Shown: piece after piece, positions 1 through 6,691 of the stretch | Numbering within the stretch: the first letter of the stretch is position 1 | Layout: each line of letters begins with the position of its first letter | Assembly: GCA_041686355.1 (NCBI GenBank) | Contig: JAWLDZ010000079.1 | Location: 1 to 10,271 of the forward strand | DNA: 10,271 nt | Reading direction: 5' to 3' | DNA from: DSBN01 sp041686355 | Lineage (GTDB): Bacteria > Spirochaetota > Spirochaetia > DSM-16054 > Sediminispirochaetaceae | Made by a program: the position numbers and the translations under genes | The notes under the pieces: generated by a model | What the model saw: only the letters and a program-made list of their open reading frames with translations | What the model was told of the DNA's origin: nothing | Databases searched by the model: none

Positions 1-477
1 GCGGATTCGCTCTTTGCTGAGGGATATCTCGTCGTAGTAGGCCAGGCGTTCGATCTGGCCGCCGAACTCCTTTTTGAAGTACTGGGTGATGGAGTTTTCA
101 TCGGCATCTATCAACAGAACTTCGGCGGCGGGCAGGCTGACGGACAGGCCTCCCGCGGAGATTGGTGTTACCTGTACCCCCTTCTTCAGGTCGACTCCTG
201 CCTGTAGACGCACGTCGACCGCAAACAGAAGCTGGGTGTCCTTGTGACGAAAGCCGAGGAACTCCGCTTGATCGGCAATGTAGATAATATCACGGTAAAG
301 GTATTCGTAGCTCGGTAATTCGAGGACAGTGCGGATTTGCCGTTCCACATCTGTAGGCAGTCCCCGGCGTGTAGCTGCCTGAAAATCACAGCTGCAGAGG
401 CTGATCGAAATGAGCAGGACCGGAAATAAGAAAAAGCTTTTAAAAATAAAATAACAACGAAACACACCTTTTGCCAT
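1..477 (-). CDS. DUF4230 family putative lipoprotein (3' end outside window)
   Basis: Only the first 159 codons are present; the frame is still open at the left edge. The N-terminus has a basic start, a hydrophobic stretch (about residues 9-27) and then Leu-Cys-Ser-Cys, so lipidation at Cys30 (or Cys28) is likely and would place the protein on the periplasmic side of a membrane. Residues from about 45 onward match the DUF4230 pattern: a run ending LLFAVDVRLQAGVDLKKG, then short beta segments with SLPAAEVLLIDADENSI, then a helical part near the cut. DUF4230 has no established biochemical role. I chose the ATG at 477 because the frame gives a coherent lipoprotein signal. No Shine-Dalgarno sequence precedes it, and a strong promoter lies only 8 nt upstream. 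The gene follows the HEAT-repeat gene by 81 nt on the same strand but appears able to be transcribed on its own. Family call is from pattern recognition, fairly sure. Confidence 0.78.
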   Translation of the reverse strand, partial: MAKGVFRCYFIFKSFFLFPVLLISISLCSCDFQAATRRGLPTDVERQIRTVLELPSYEYLYRDIIYIADQAEFLGFRHKDTQLLFAVDVRLQAGVDLKKGVQVTPISAGGLSVSLPAAEVLLIDADENSITQYFKKEFGGQIERLAYYDEISLSKERIR

Positions 478-485
478 TATCTAAC

Positions 486-513
486 AGTGTAAGCCCTCCC
501 GTCGGGCTGTCAA
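486..513 (-). promoter_or_regulatory. Sigma-70-type promoter of the DUF4230 lipoprotein gene
   Basis: On the minus strand a perfect -35 hexamer TTGACA (513-508) is separated by 16 nt from TACACT (491-486, four of six consensus bases). The ATG begins 8 nt after the -10, so transcription should start within about 1-2 nt of the start codon and leave no room for a ribosome binding site. The spacer holds a 5-bp inverted repeat (AGCCC/GGGCT, 492-508), which could be a small operator or chance. Confidence 0.62.
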
Positions 514-536
514 TAACTTTTTCCGGCGTTGCGCGT

Positions 537-545
537 GGGGGGGGG
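537..545. repeat. Poly-G/C homopolymer tract (9 bp)
   Basis: Nine uninterrupted G on the plus strand (C on the minus strand) lie between the HEAT-repeat gene and the DUF4230 lipoprotein gene, 23 nt upstream of the -35 hexamer of the latter. Tracts of this length are prone to slipped-strand length change. In Treponema pallidum poly-G tracts near promoters alter expression of some genes. Whether this one varies cannot be told from a single sequence. Confidence 0.8.
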
Positions 546-558
546 CAGAACGTTAAGA

Positions 559-3147
559 CTAAAGGCGGCGGGCCTGGTGGCGCTCGAGTGCCCAGTTGGT
601 GTAGGTTCTGATTTTCTTTTGAGGGTCATTCTTCAGTTCCTCAAGAATTGTGCGGCCGCGGTCTGAATCCAGGGCATCCAGGGCCCGGACGACATAGGCG
701 CGAACTTCCTCGTCGGGATCGCGGGCGGCTTGGACTAGGCCGCGGTAGGCGCTCAGGCTGCCTGCATGGAAGAGGAATGCAGCTGCTTCGCGGCGTACCG
801 AGGGGTCGCGGTTGGTGAGGTGGCGTATTTGTGCGTCCACTGCCCCTATGGATTCAAGTACTTCAACAGCGATTGACCGCAGGGGGTGGGTTGATTCAAA
901 CAGGTAGGTTTCAAGTACACTTTCGGCAGAATCGCCCATGCTGCGAAGGGCGGATAGCAGCCGGCTGCGGGTGTCCGATTCTGCGGTTTGGATGTGTTCG
1001 AGCACGCGGCTGATCATTTTGTGGCTGTGCTTTTCCCGAAGCGCCTTAAGAGCCGCACCTTGAAGTTCGCCGCCGCTCTGGATTTGCTGTACCAGCAGAT
1101 CTACCGACTCCACATAGGGGCTTCGTATCAGACCTTCAATTACGCTGGTCTGTACTGGGAGCATTTCGTTTTTGCTCTCGAGGACCTGTTTCAATTCATC
1201 GAAATAATCCGGGCCGGCATGAATAGCAAAGGCACGGGCTGCACTTATGCGTACCGATTCAACCGGGTCGTGGATAAGCGGCAGGCAGCGGCGACGCTCC
1301 TCTTCGTCGCCGGTACTGACCAGGGTCCAGGCACAGGCGGATCTTACCTCCGGGTCTGCATCCTGCACCGCTTCTAAGAGCTGCGCTTTAAGGGCTGGGT
1401 GGTACTGGGGAGGCAAGGCTGAAATGAGGCGTGACCTCAGACGGGCATCCTTGGTCTCTAACAGCTCGATGGTTCGCTTTTGGAAGGTTTTTCCGAAGTG
1501 TTGGGCCAGCAGCTCGGCATAACGGGAGGCTTGCTCAATTTCTAGCAAGGGCAGATGTTCGAGTACGTGCTGCAGAGTATAGGGAATTCCGATTTCACAA
1601 AGCAGCCGCAGGGCTTGCTCCTGGGTGGAGGCGGAGACTTTGGGGTGGATCGATTTTATCAGGTCGAACAGGGTCGGAAGGGTGAGCTCTGGTTCAAGAC
1701 GGGCCAGGGTGCTGCGCAGGGTCTGTTTGTTGGGATAGTTTGAATCGTAGAGAAAAGAAAACAGGGTGTTGATATATACATGTGCATGGGCGGCCGGCAG
1801 CATCGGCAGAATGTGTTCATGGAGCTGAGCGTCGGATTTGCGGATCGAGAGTTCATCCCGAAGCAGCGCAAGGGAGTTGTCGTCTCCGCGCAGGCAGGCC
1901 GTTTCCATGGCGGATAGGTAGATGCTGCGCAGGGGTTCGCGCTGTTTCTGCTCGTCAGCGAAGGAGCGAACACGCTGCAGCAGGGTGGTGATGTGGGTTC
2001 GGTCGCCGTAGGAGCGCAGCAGCTCGGCGGCAATCTGCAGAGTACCGGGGTTGCTGCTGTCCTCCAACGCTGAGAGAAAGTCCGAGCAGTGTACCCGGGC
2101 TGCATTTTCTAACAGATGCCGGCTGCGCTTTAGGCTGGGGTGGTCTTCGTGGAAGGCCTGCAGAAAAAGCCGGCGCAAGGAGCCGCTCCGGTTGAGTACT
2201 CGGGCTGCTTCCAGCATGAGTTCGTCATCTTGGCCGTCCAAAAGTGAGAATGCGTACTCACGATCCTGCTGAATTCCAGGATTCAGCAGTTCGGTTATAT
2301 GTAGCTTCTGGGTGTGATTCAGAGATGAGGGGATTGCATAACGGTCTATACAATCGGCTTCTATTCTCTGACGGGCAGTAGAGCGGACTTCGTAGACAGG
2401 GTCGTTCAGCAGCAGATCCTGGAGCTGCTCGTACAGTTGGCCCTCATTTGTTTTTGTTTTTTGAAAGCTGCGGGCGATCATTTCGCGAATTTTCAGGGAT
2501 GAATCGTTGAAGGCTGCCCAGATTGCCTTCTGGGAGCGTTCTCCGGCATCAAACAGCAGAATTCGAAGGGAAAACCAGCGGGAGGTCCAGCGCTGGTCAC
2601 CGGTCATTTCGTACAATTCTTCCTTCCAGGGCTCGATCAGGGGCAAAGCTTTTTGTCCATCGAAGACTCTTCCCGCGCAGGAGTCGGCAATGGTTCCCAT
2701 TACCATAAATTCACCGCTTTTATCGATCCAGTTTTTTAAAACCTCAAAGCGCTTAGAGGAGTCGAGGGCCGCCTGAAAACAGGGGAATAAGGCTTTGTCC
2801 GGGGAGTATTGGAGGAGTTTCTGCATAAGTGCGCTGCGGGGTCGGGCCGACAGTTGCTGAATCCAGTAGTCATCAAGATGCATCAGGACCGGTAAATTAA
2901 TACCGTAGCGCCGGGAGAGTTTTTTTATCAGCCGAAAATGTGCAGAGAGGGTTTTACTTGGAAGTGAGAATGCACAGCTTGGCTGCATGGAGGGATGGGT
3001 TTCTGCACAGGCAGCGACTTCTTGTTTAATTTTTTTGCGCAGGTAGGTATATCTTGATATAAGAATTGCAACCGCACTTATCAGAGCCAAGGCGCTTACA
3101 TACATCCATATGGGACGACTGGAAAGAAGTTCAAGATAGGTATTCAT
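559..3147 (-). CDS. Membrane-anchored HEAT-repeat protein
   Basis: The product has 862 residues. A single transmembrane segment (about residues 13-31) is followed by RKKIK, so by the positive-inside rule the long C-terminal part should face the cytoplasm. The rest is almost wholly alpha-helical, with HEAT-type helical pairs. They are clearest in the last 270 residues, where DADPEVRSACAWTL, DPVESVRISAARAFA, DPSVRREAAAFLF and DPDEEVRAYVVRALD show the D-P-x-x-x-V-R-x-x-A signature. The middle has more diverged copies (DPVYEVRSTARQR). HEAT arrays are protein-binding scaffolds; no catalytic motif is visible and I do not recognise a named gene. The ATG has a good ribosome site (AGGAG, 3159-3155, 7 nt away) and overlaps the stop codon of the GAF-like gene by 4 nt (ATGA), so the two are probably translationally coupled and may act together. 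No clear terminator follows. Confidence 0.88.
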   Translation of the reverse strand: MNTYLELLSSRPIWMYVSALALISAVAILISRYTYLRKKIKQEVAACAETHPSMQPSCAFSLPSKTLSAHFRLIKKLSRRYGINLPVLMHLDDYWIQQLSARPRSALMQKLLQYSPDKALFPCFQAALDSSKRFEVLKNWIDKSGEFMVMGTIADSCAGRVFDGQKALPLIEPWKEELYEMTGDQRWTSRWFSLRILLFDAGERSQKAIWAAFNDSSLKIREMIARSFQKTKTNEGQLYEQLQDLLLNDPVYEVRSTARQRIEADCIDRYAIPSSLNHTQKLHITELLNPGIQQDREYAFSLLDGQDDELMLEAARVLNRSGSLRRLFLQAFHEDHPSLKRSRHLLENAARVHCSDFLSALEDSSNPGTLQIAAELLRSYGDRTHITTLLQRVRSFADEQKQREPLRSIYLSAMETACLRGDDNSLALLRDELSIRKSDAQLHEHILPMLPAAHAHVYINTLFSFLYDSNYPNKQTLRSTLARLEPELTLPTLFDLIKSIHPKVSASTQEQALRLLCEIGIPYTLQHVLEHLPLLEIEQASRYAELLAQHFGKTFQKRTIELLETKDARLRSRLISALPPQYHPALKAQLLEAVQDADPEVRSACAWTLVSTGDEEERRRCLPLIHDPVESVRISAARAFAIHAGPDYFDELKQVLESKNEMLPVQTSVIEGLIRSPYVESVDLLVQQIQSGGELQGAALKALREKHSHKMISRVLEHIQTAESDTRSRLLSALRSMGDSAESVLETYLFESTHPLRSIAVEVLESIGAVDAQIRHLTNRDPSVRREAAAFLFHAGSLSAYRGLVQAARDPDEEVRAYVVRALDALDSDRGRTILEELKNDPQKKIRTYTNWALERHQARRL

Positions 3148-3638
3148 TTTTTTTCTCCTGTAGCCTGTGGTGAGTGCTTCACCAAGGTTCGTATCTGTTC
3201 AAACAGTTCGATTGTACGGCCGGTATAGTGATAGGCTGCGGTATAATTTGCTATCAGAAGGCCCTGGTAGGGGGCCTTTTTGCCGAGCACTATTGCAATG
3301 CCGCTCTGCATGGCGGGGTTCATTAAGAGTTGAGGGAAGGGACCTCCAGGGCTATTCTGCAGTACCGCCGCTTCACAGCCGACGGCAGCCTGTAAAAACT
3401 CCGCATTGGAGGGTATCCTCTCCGGTGCAGCTGTATGGCCTATCTGGGTTTGCAGATAGAGATAGCCTACTTTTTTTCCGCGGTTTATCTGGGTTTTGGG
3501 CAGCCGATAGAAGGTGGTTAAGGATGATTCGCTGAGCAGGGAAGTGATATTACAGACCGCCTGTGCCCAATGTTCCAAGGTTCCGGAGGGTTTAAGGTGG
3601 GCAAGCAGCTGTTCTAAGGGAAGGCTTGTTGGTATCAT
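3144..3638 (-). CDS. Small GAF-like domain protein
   Basis: The product has 164 residues, with no signal peptide or membrane segment, so it is probably cytoplasmic. An N-terminal helical part (1-35) leads into an alternating strand/helix region (about 40-153). Its layout resembles a GAF domain: a strand around VGYLYLQTQIG, a mid segment around GCEAAVLQNSPGG, a strand SGIAIVLGKK, then the typical closing strand-helix GLLIANYTAAYHYTGRTIELFEQI. GAF domains bind small ligands or mediate dimers. No ligand residues can be named here, so the family call is tentative. The ATG is the first possible start, because an in-frame TAA lies three codons upstream. The upstream ribosome site is weak (GGAG about 15 nt away). 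The 4-nt overlap with the HEAT-repeat gene suggests a shared job, for example a sensor domain paired with a membrane scaffold. Confidence 0.72.
   Translation of the reverse strand: MIPTSLPLEQLLAHLKPSGTLEHWAQAVCNITSLLSESSLTTFYRLPKTQINRGKKVGYLYLQTQIGHTAAPERIPSNAEFLQAAVGCEAAVLQNSPGGPFPQLLMNPAMQSGIAIVLGKKAPYQGLLIANYTAAYHYTGRTIELFEQIRTLVKHSPQATGEKK
3147..3154 (-). other. A8 slippery run at the GAF-like/HEAT gene junction
   Basis: On the minus strand the end of the GAF-like gene reads GGA GAA AAA AAA TGA, and the last A of the run is the first base of the HEAT gene ATG. The run contains a correctly phased heptamer A-AAA-AAA directly before the stop codon. A -1 slip there would continue into the HEAT reading frame. 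AGGAG lies just upstream (3159-3155). Whether slippage occurs is unknown; the arrangement is equally explained as ordinary stop-start coupling. Confidence 0.4.
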
Positions 3639-3693
3639 CTTCGGTTACTTTATCTCCGGTTTATTTTTTCCCCGGGGCGGTTAATTGAGCCCA

Positions 3694-4527
3694 TTAGTTT
3701 GTCTCGCCCGGGCACACAAGTTCGGAAAAGAGAAGCGCATTCTGTACTGCCTGACCTTTATGATGATTGTTGAATGCCACAAACAGCCGCGTGGAAGCTT
3801 GTCGCATAGAATGTACATCCGGCAGACGCTCTTCCAGTTCTTCTCGGCTGTAGAGGTAGTCATACCGGCTTACATTATCGCCGCTCCACCAGTTTTCCTT
3901 ATTACGGCCGTGAAATCGCAGATAGGCCGTAGTAGCTGTAACCATATTGGATGTTTGCGGAAGATTTTTCAAGTCCGGATGGTCGGTAACTATCAGCCCC
4001 AAGCCCCTGGACTGCATTTCCTGAAAAACCTGGGGCTGCTCCCAGTCACGGTTACGAAATTCGACCAGCAGAGGTGCTGCTGCTGGCGTGCCCTTCGAAG
4101 TCGGGTGTGGGGCGGCCAGGGCTTCCTGCAGTGCGTTGCTCACATTGGCGAGGTAGAGCCGGTTTTTGGGGGTGTAATGAAAGCTGTAGGGAAACTGCAG
4201 CAGAATGCCGCCGCATTGTCCTGCTTCAGTGAGGGGGCGGAGGCCCTGGGCAAATTCTCGTACAGCCCCGTGCCAGTTTTCATCGCGTTCATGGGTAATA
4301 CTCTGATGGGCTTTGAGGGTAAATAGAAAGCTTTCGGGAACACTGGCAAGCATTTTTTCCAGTACCACCGGCTGGGGCTGCCGGTAATAGGTGAAATTGA
4401 GCTCTACAAAGCTGAAGTAGGAGCTGTAATAGCGCAGAAATTCACTGGATTCTAAGCTACTCGGGTAAAAATGCTCCTTCCAGTCACGATACGAGAAACC
4501 GCTTGTTCCTATATAACACTCTCCCAT
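3694..4527 (-). CDS. DUF72 family protein (YecE-like)
   Basis: The product has 277 residues, close to full length for DUF72, which folds as a TIM-like barrel. Family landmarks appear in order: IGTSGFSYRDWKEHFYP at 6-22, FVELNFTYYRQP at about 40-51, FLFTLKAHQSITH, LLVEFRNRDW, RFHGRN, the YDYLYSREEL segment, and near the end FVAFNNHHKGQAVQNA. This last segment carries the conserved FNN-H-x-x-G-x-A-x-x-NA pattern. The biochemical role of DUF72 is not established. No Shine-Dalgarno sequence precedes the ATG; instead an imperfect inverted repeat and a TATACT hexamer end within a few bases of it. The purine-rich GGGAGAG falls inside the first codons and cannot serve this start. The gene follows the transporter gene by 69 nt and precedes the GAF-like gene by 55 nt on the same strand, so it may be part of one transcription unit. 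Confidence 0.92.
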   Translation of the reverse strand: MGECYIGTSGFSYRDWKEHFYPSSLESSEFLRYYSSYFSFVELNFTYYRQPQPVVLEKMLASVPESFLFTLKAHQSITHERDENWHGAVREFAQGLRPLTEAGQCGGILLQFPYSFHYTPKNRLYLANVSNALQEALAAPHPTSKGTPAAAPLLVEFRNRDWEQPQVFQEMQSRGLGLIVTDHPDLKNLPQTSNMVTATTAYLRFHGRNKENWWSGDNVSRYDYLYSREELEERLPDVHSMRQASTRLFVAFNNHHKGQAVQNALLFSELVCPGETN

Positions 4528-4528
4528 A

Positions 4529-4561
4529 CAGCATGAGTATACTACGAACTACTGTATGCTG
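4529..4561 (-). promoter_or_regulatory. Inverted repeat with a -10 hexamer abutting the DUF72 gene start
   Basis: An interrupted inverted repeat covers CAGCAT (4529-4534) plus AGTA (4536-4539), mirrored by TACT (4550-4553) and ATGCTG (4556-4561), with a 10-nt centre. On the minus strand it contains TATACT (4541-4536, five of six -10 consensus bases), 8 nt before the ATG. No good -35 is visible (best TTTCAG at 17-nt spacing). It could be an operator over a leaderless promoter or, in a read-through transcript from the transporter gene, an RNA hairpin directly before the start codon. Confidence 0.4.
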
Positions 4562-4596
4562 AAACTGTTTAAAAGACTTACGAAGATTACGGGGAT

Positions 4597-5916
4597 TTAT
4601 ACCGGCCGGCGAACAAACAATGCCCCAAGTGCCAGCAGCCCACCGCTTAGCAGAGTAATGAGTGCGGCTAAAGCATAGCTGCCGGCGAGGTCCAGGGAAA
4701 GGCTGAAAAAGTAGGGCCCCACTGCACTTCCGGCGACGGTCCAGGCCATCGCGTAACCGGAGACAGCACCCAGGTGGCGAAGCCCAAAGAAGCGGGGCCA
4801 GGTTATGTTGGAGGTTATTCCCATCATTCCCTGGGTAAATCCGAGTCCCACGATGACAAGGATTGGGCCGACCGGTGTGGCGAGAATAACTATTCCGGCG
4901 CCCAGGAGCACGGCTCCGATTGACTGGATGAGAGCGATATAGCGCAGGGGAATATAGTCGCTGATCCAGCTGCCGATAAACTGTGAGCTGACTGCCACCA
5001 GGGAGGCGGGCAGGAAAATTAGTACCGCCTGGCTGCGGCTTAAGCCGGCTTCTTCGAATATGCTGACTACATGAAAGGTGAAGGCGGTCATGATGAGTGC
5101 CGAGAGAAGCAGGGTAAGATTAAAGAGCCAAAATGCATAGGTGCGTCGTGCGTCCGGTAGAGTAAAATCCCGGCCGGCGGTGGTTTCGGCGTGTAGCGAT
5201 TGTCTTACCTTTATCGGCCCAGTGCCGTCGGGGGTGAGGCCAAGGGCTTGGGGGTTGTCGCGGAACAGCAGATATACGGCTGCGGCAAAGATCAGTAAAA
5301 TCACTGCCATGAAGCGCCAGGCTCCTCGCCAGCCCTGGGATTGTACGAACAGGTCTAATATTTTGGGGGCGAGGGAAAACCCGAGGGAGACAGCGATTCC
5401 AAGCACCGCATTTGCCATTCCTCGCCGCTTATCAAACCACTTCATCACCATATTACGGCTGGTCATAGTGAGGGTTCCCTGTCCGAAAAAGCGCAGCAGC
5501 AAGAATCCGATGGTAATTACTGTGAAGGAAACGGCGGTTGCCAAGGGGTCTCCCAAAAGGGCGCTGATCCCATTTGCAAAGCTGTCGGAGAGCGAGAGGT
5601 ACATGAGGGTGAGGGCGAGAAGGAGTGTAACGGTTACCCCCATTTTTCGGGCCCCATAGCGATCAAAGGCCCGCCCTCCGGCAGAGAGAAAAAATGCACT
5701 GCTCACGGTGCCGACGAGATAGGCTATGCTGATGGCGTTTCTGCTGAGCCCTAAAGCCTCCATCAGGTAGTCGGTGAAGACAGAGACTCCGACTGTTTGT
5801 CCGGGTATGCTCATGAGCATTCCGAGGGTGCCGATGCCGAGGATGGTCCAGCCGTAGAAGAAGGGGCTGCGGGAGGGGGAGAAGGGGAAATTATCTCTAA
5901 AAACTCTGTCTATCAC
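4597..5916 (-). CDS. Major facilitator superfamily transporter
   Basis: With the GTG start at 5916 the product has 439 residues, normal for a 12-helix MFS permease of the inner membrane. The first helix begins at FFYGWTILGIG (about residue 19). The loop after helix 2 carries the MFS motif A as GGRAFDRYGARK (about 80-91), with the conserved Asp-Arg and Gly-x-Arg-Lys. A central hydrophilic stretch around GLTPDGTGPIKVRQSL separates the two six-helix halves. The general look is of the monocarboxylate/oxalate-formate antiporter branch, but the substrate cannot be read from sequence. The frame is open further upstream to a TTG at 6051. That extension would overlap the divergent gene and adds a poorly conserved-looking stretch, so I prefer GTG 5916, which has AAGG 11 nt upstream. 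Start uncertain, family sure. Confidence 0.88.
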   Translation of the reverse strand: MIDRVFRDNFPFSPSRSPFFYGWTILGIGTLGMLMSIPGQTVGVSVFTDYLMEALGLSRNAISIAYLVGTVSSAFFLSAGGRAFDRYGARKMGVTVTLLLALTLMYLSLSDSFANGISALLGDPLATAVSFTVITIGFLLLRFFGQGTLTMTSRNMVMKWFDKRRGMANAVLGIAVSLGFSLAPKILDLFVQSQGWRGAWRFMAVILLIFAAAVYLLFRDNPQALGLTPDGTGPIKVRQSLHAETTAGRDFTLPDARRTYAFWLFNLTLLLSALIMTAFTFHVVSIFEEAGLSRSQAVLIFLPASLVAVSSQFIGSWISDYIPLRYIALIQSIGAVLLGAGIVILATPVGPILVIVGLGFTQGMMGITSNITWPRFFGLRHLGAVSGYAMAWTVAGSAVGPYFFSLSLDLAGSYALAALITLLSGGLLALGALFVRRPV

Positions 5917-5953
5917 TGTTGTCCGAACCTTGGTGTTTTCTGGGTTATAAGTA

Positions 5954-5982
5954 CTGAACTTATTTGAAAATAATGATACAAT
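5954..5982 (+). promoter_or_regulatory. Extended -10 promoter for the HD-domain gene
   Basis: TACAAT (5977-5982) matches five of six -10 bases and is preceded by TG at the extended -10 position (TGATACAAT). The -35 at 17-nt spacing, CTGAAC (5954-5959), is weak, as is usual for extended -10 promoters. The predicted start near 5989 leaves a leader of about 53 nt before the TTG at 6042, with the palindrome at 5996-6009 inside it. Confidence 0.45.
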
Positions 5983-5995
5983 AATTTTAGAAAAG

Positions 5996-6009
5996 CGTAT
6001 ATGTATACG
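5996..6009. promoter_or_regulatory. Perfect 14-bp palindrome in the divergent intergenic region
   Basis: CGTATA and TATACG flank a central TG, giving two perfect 6-bp arms. The site lies between the divergent transporter and HD-domain genes, just downstream of the extended -10 promoter of the latter. Location and symmetry suit an operator for a dimeric regulator controlling one or both genes, but no cognate regulator is encoded in the window. Confidence 0.4.
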
Positions 6010-6041
6010 GACAAAAGTATTAGGAAAGGTGTAACACCAAT

Positions 6042-6524
6042 TTGCGTACAACAGGACTGGAAGAGGCTATAGAGTTGGCTTTGGAGGCCCACAGGGGTCA
6101 AACTCAGCGCAATGGAGCGCCCTATATACTACACTCGCTCTATGTAATGCAGCAGGTAAATGGAGAGGTGCGGCAGACCGCAGCGGTGCTGCATGATGTG
6201 CTTGAAGACAGCCCTATGACCCTGGACGACCTGCGGTCTAAGGGGTTCTCCGAACAAGTGGTAAGTATAGTCGATGCCCTGAGCCGTCGGGCTGCAGAGA
6301 CCTATGAGCAATACATACAGCGATTGGCGAAAACCCCTGCTGCTATTCCGATTAAGTTAGCAGACCTGCGGCACAACATGGATGCTCTGCGCTTGGTCGA
6401 CTTTACCCCGGATGATGGTTTTCGATTTCAACGCTACCATAAAGCTTACCGGCAGCTTGAACGCCAGTACACCGAGTTCTGTTTAGGAGAGACCCTTTCA
6501 ACCGGCAGTTTTTCTGAATGGTAA
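6042..6524 (+). CDS. Small HD-domain phosphohydrolase (RelA/SpoT hydrolase-like)
   Basis: The product has 160 residues and is a single HD domain without synthetase, TGS or ACT domains. The metal-binding HD set is present: His31 in GAPYILH, His51-Asp52 and Glu55-Asp56 in LHDVLED, and Asp108 with Asn112 in KLADLRHNMD. It resembles the hydrolase domain that removes the 3'-pyrophosphate of (p)ppGpp, and more closely a group of short stand-alone HD proteins with the pattern F-S-E-x-V-V then E-x-Y-E-x-Y-I. The Arg that contacts the guanine in Rel enzymes appears to be Gln22 here, with an Arg next to it, so alarmone hydrolysis is possible but not assured. It starts at TTG because the family's N-terminus (LEEAIELALEAH) begins right after it; AGGTG lies 10-11 nt upstream. 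It is divergent from the transporter gene and has no obvious terminator. Confidence 0.87.
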   Translation: MRTTGLEEAIELALEAHRGQTQRNGAPYILHSLYVMQQVNGEVRQTAAVLHDVLEDSPMTLDDLRSKGFSEQVVSIVDALSRRAAETYEQYIQRLAKTPAAIPIKLADLRHNMDALRLVDFTPDDGFRFQRYHKAYRQLERQYTEFCLGETLSTGSFSEW

Positions 6525-6691
6525 TGATTGGTAATTCTTGAGAGAAGGGCATACACAAAAGTGCCTCAAACAAGAGAGAAAATGGTGGAGAAAACGAAAG
6601 AGAAAAATGAGCAGTAGTTTGCCGGCTTATAAAATACCGGGGCTCCAGGCTGTGCCAGACCTCTTCTGCCTTGTCTATGAAGAAGTGGGGA

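Noticed and set aside
186..467. A 93-codon minus-strand frame at the left edge
   Set aside because: It is out of frame with the DUF4230 lipoprotein, which has a coherent signal sequence, family pattern and stays open to the window edge; the 93-codon frame has neither.
3670..3677. CCCCGGGG palindrome between the DUF72 and GAF-like genes, considered as a terminator
   Set aside because: It is a self-complementary 8-mer with no loop, and on the minus strand it is followed by A rather than T, so it cannot act as an intrinsic terminator for these genes.
3685..4326. A 213-codon plus-strand frame opposite the DUF72 gene
   Set aside because: It is a shadow of the DUF72 coding strand; the DUF72 motifs are unmistakable, and the plus-strand product has no recognisable domain.
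5141..5659. A 172-codon plus-strand frame opposite the transporter
   Set aside because: Shadow frame, rich in Arg and Pro, without recognisable features, lying over clear MFS coding sequence.
5917..6051. A 45-residue N-terminal extension of the transporter starting at TTG 6051
   Set aside because: It would overlap the divergent HD-domain gene, crosses its promoter and palindrome, and adds residues before the normal MFS N-terminus; GTG 5916 gives a standard 439-residue protein.
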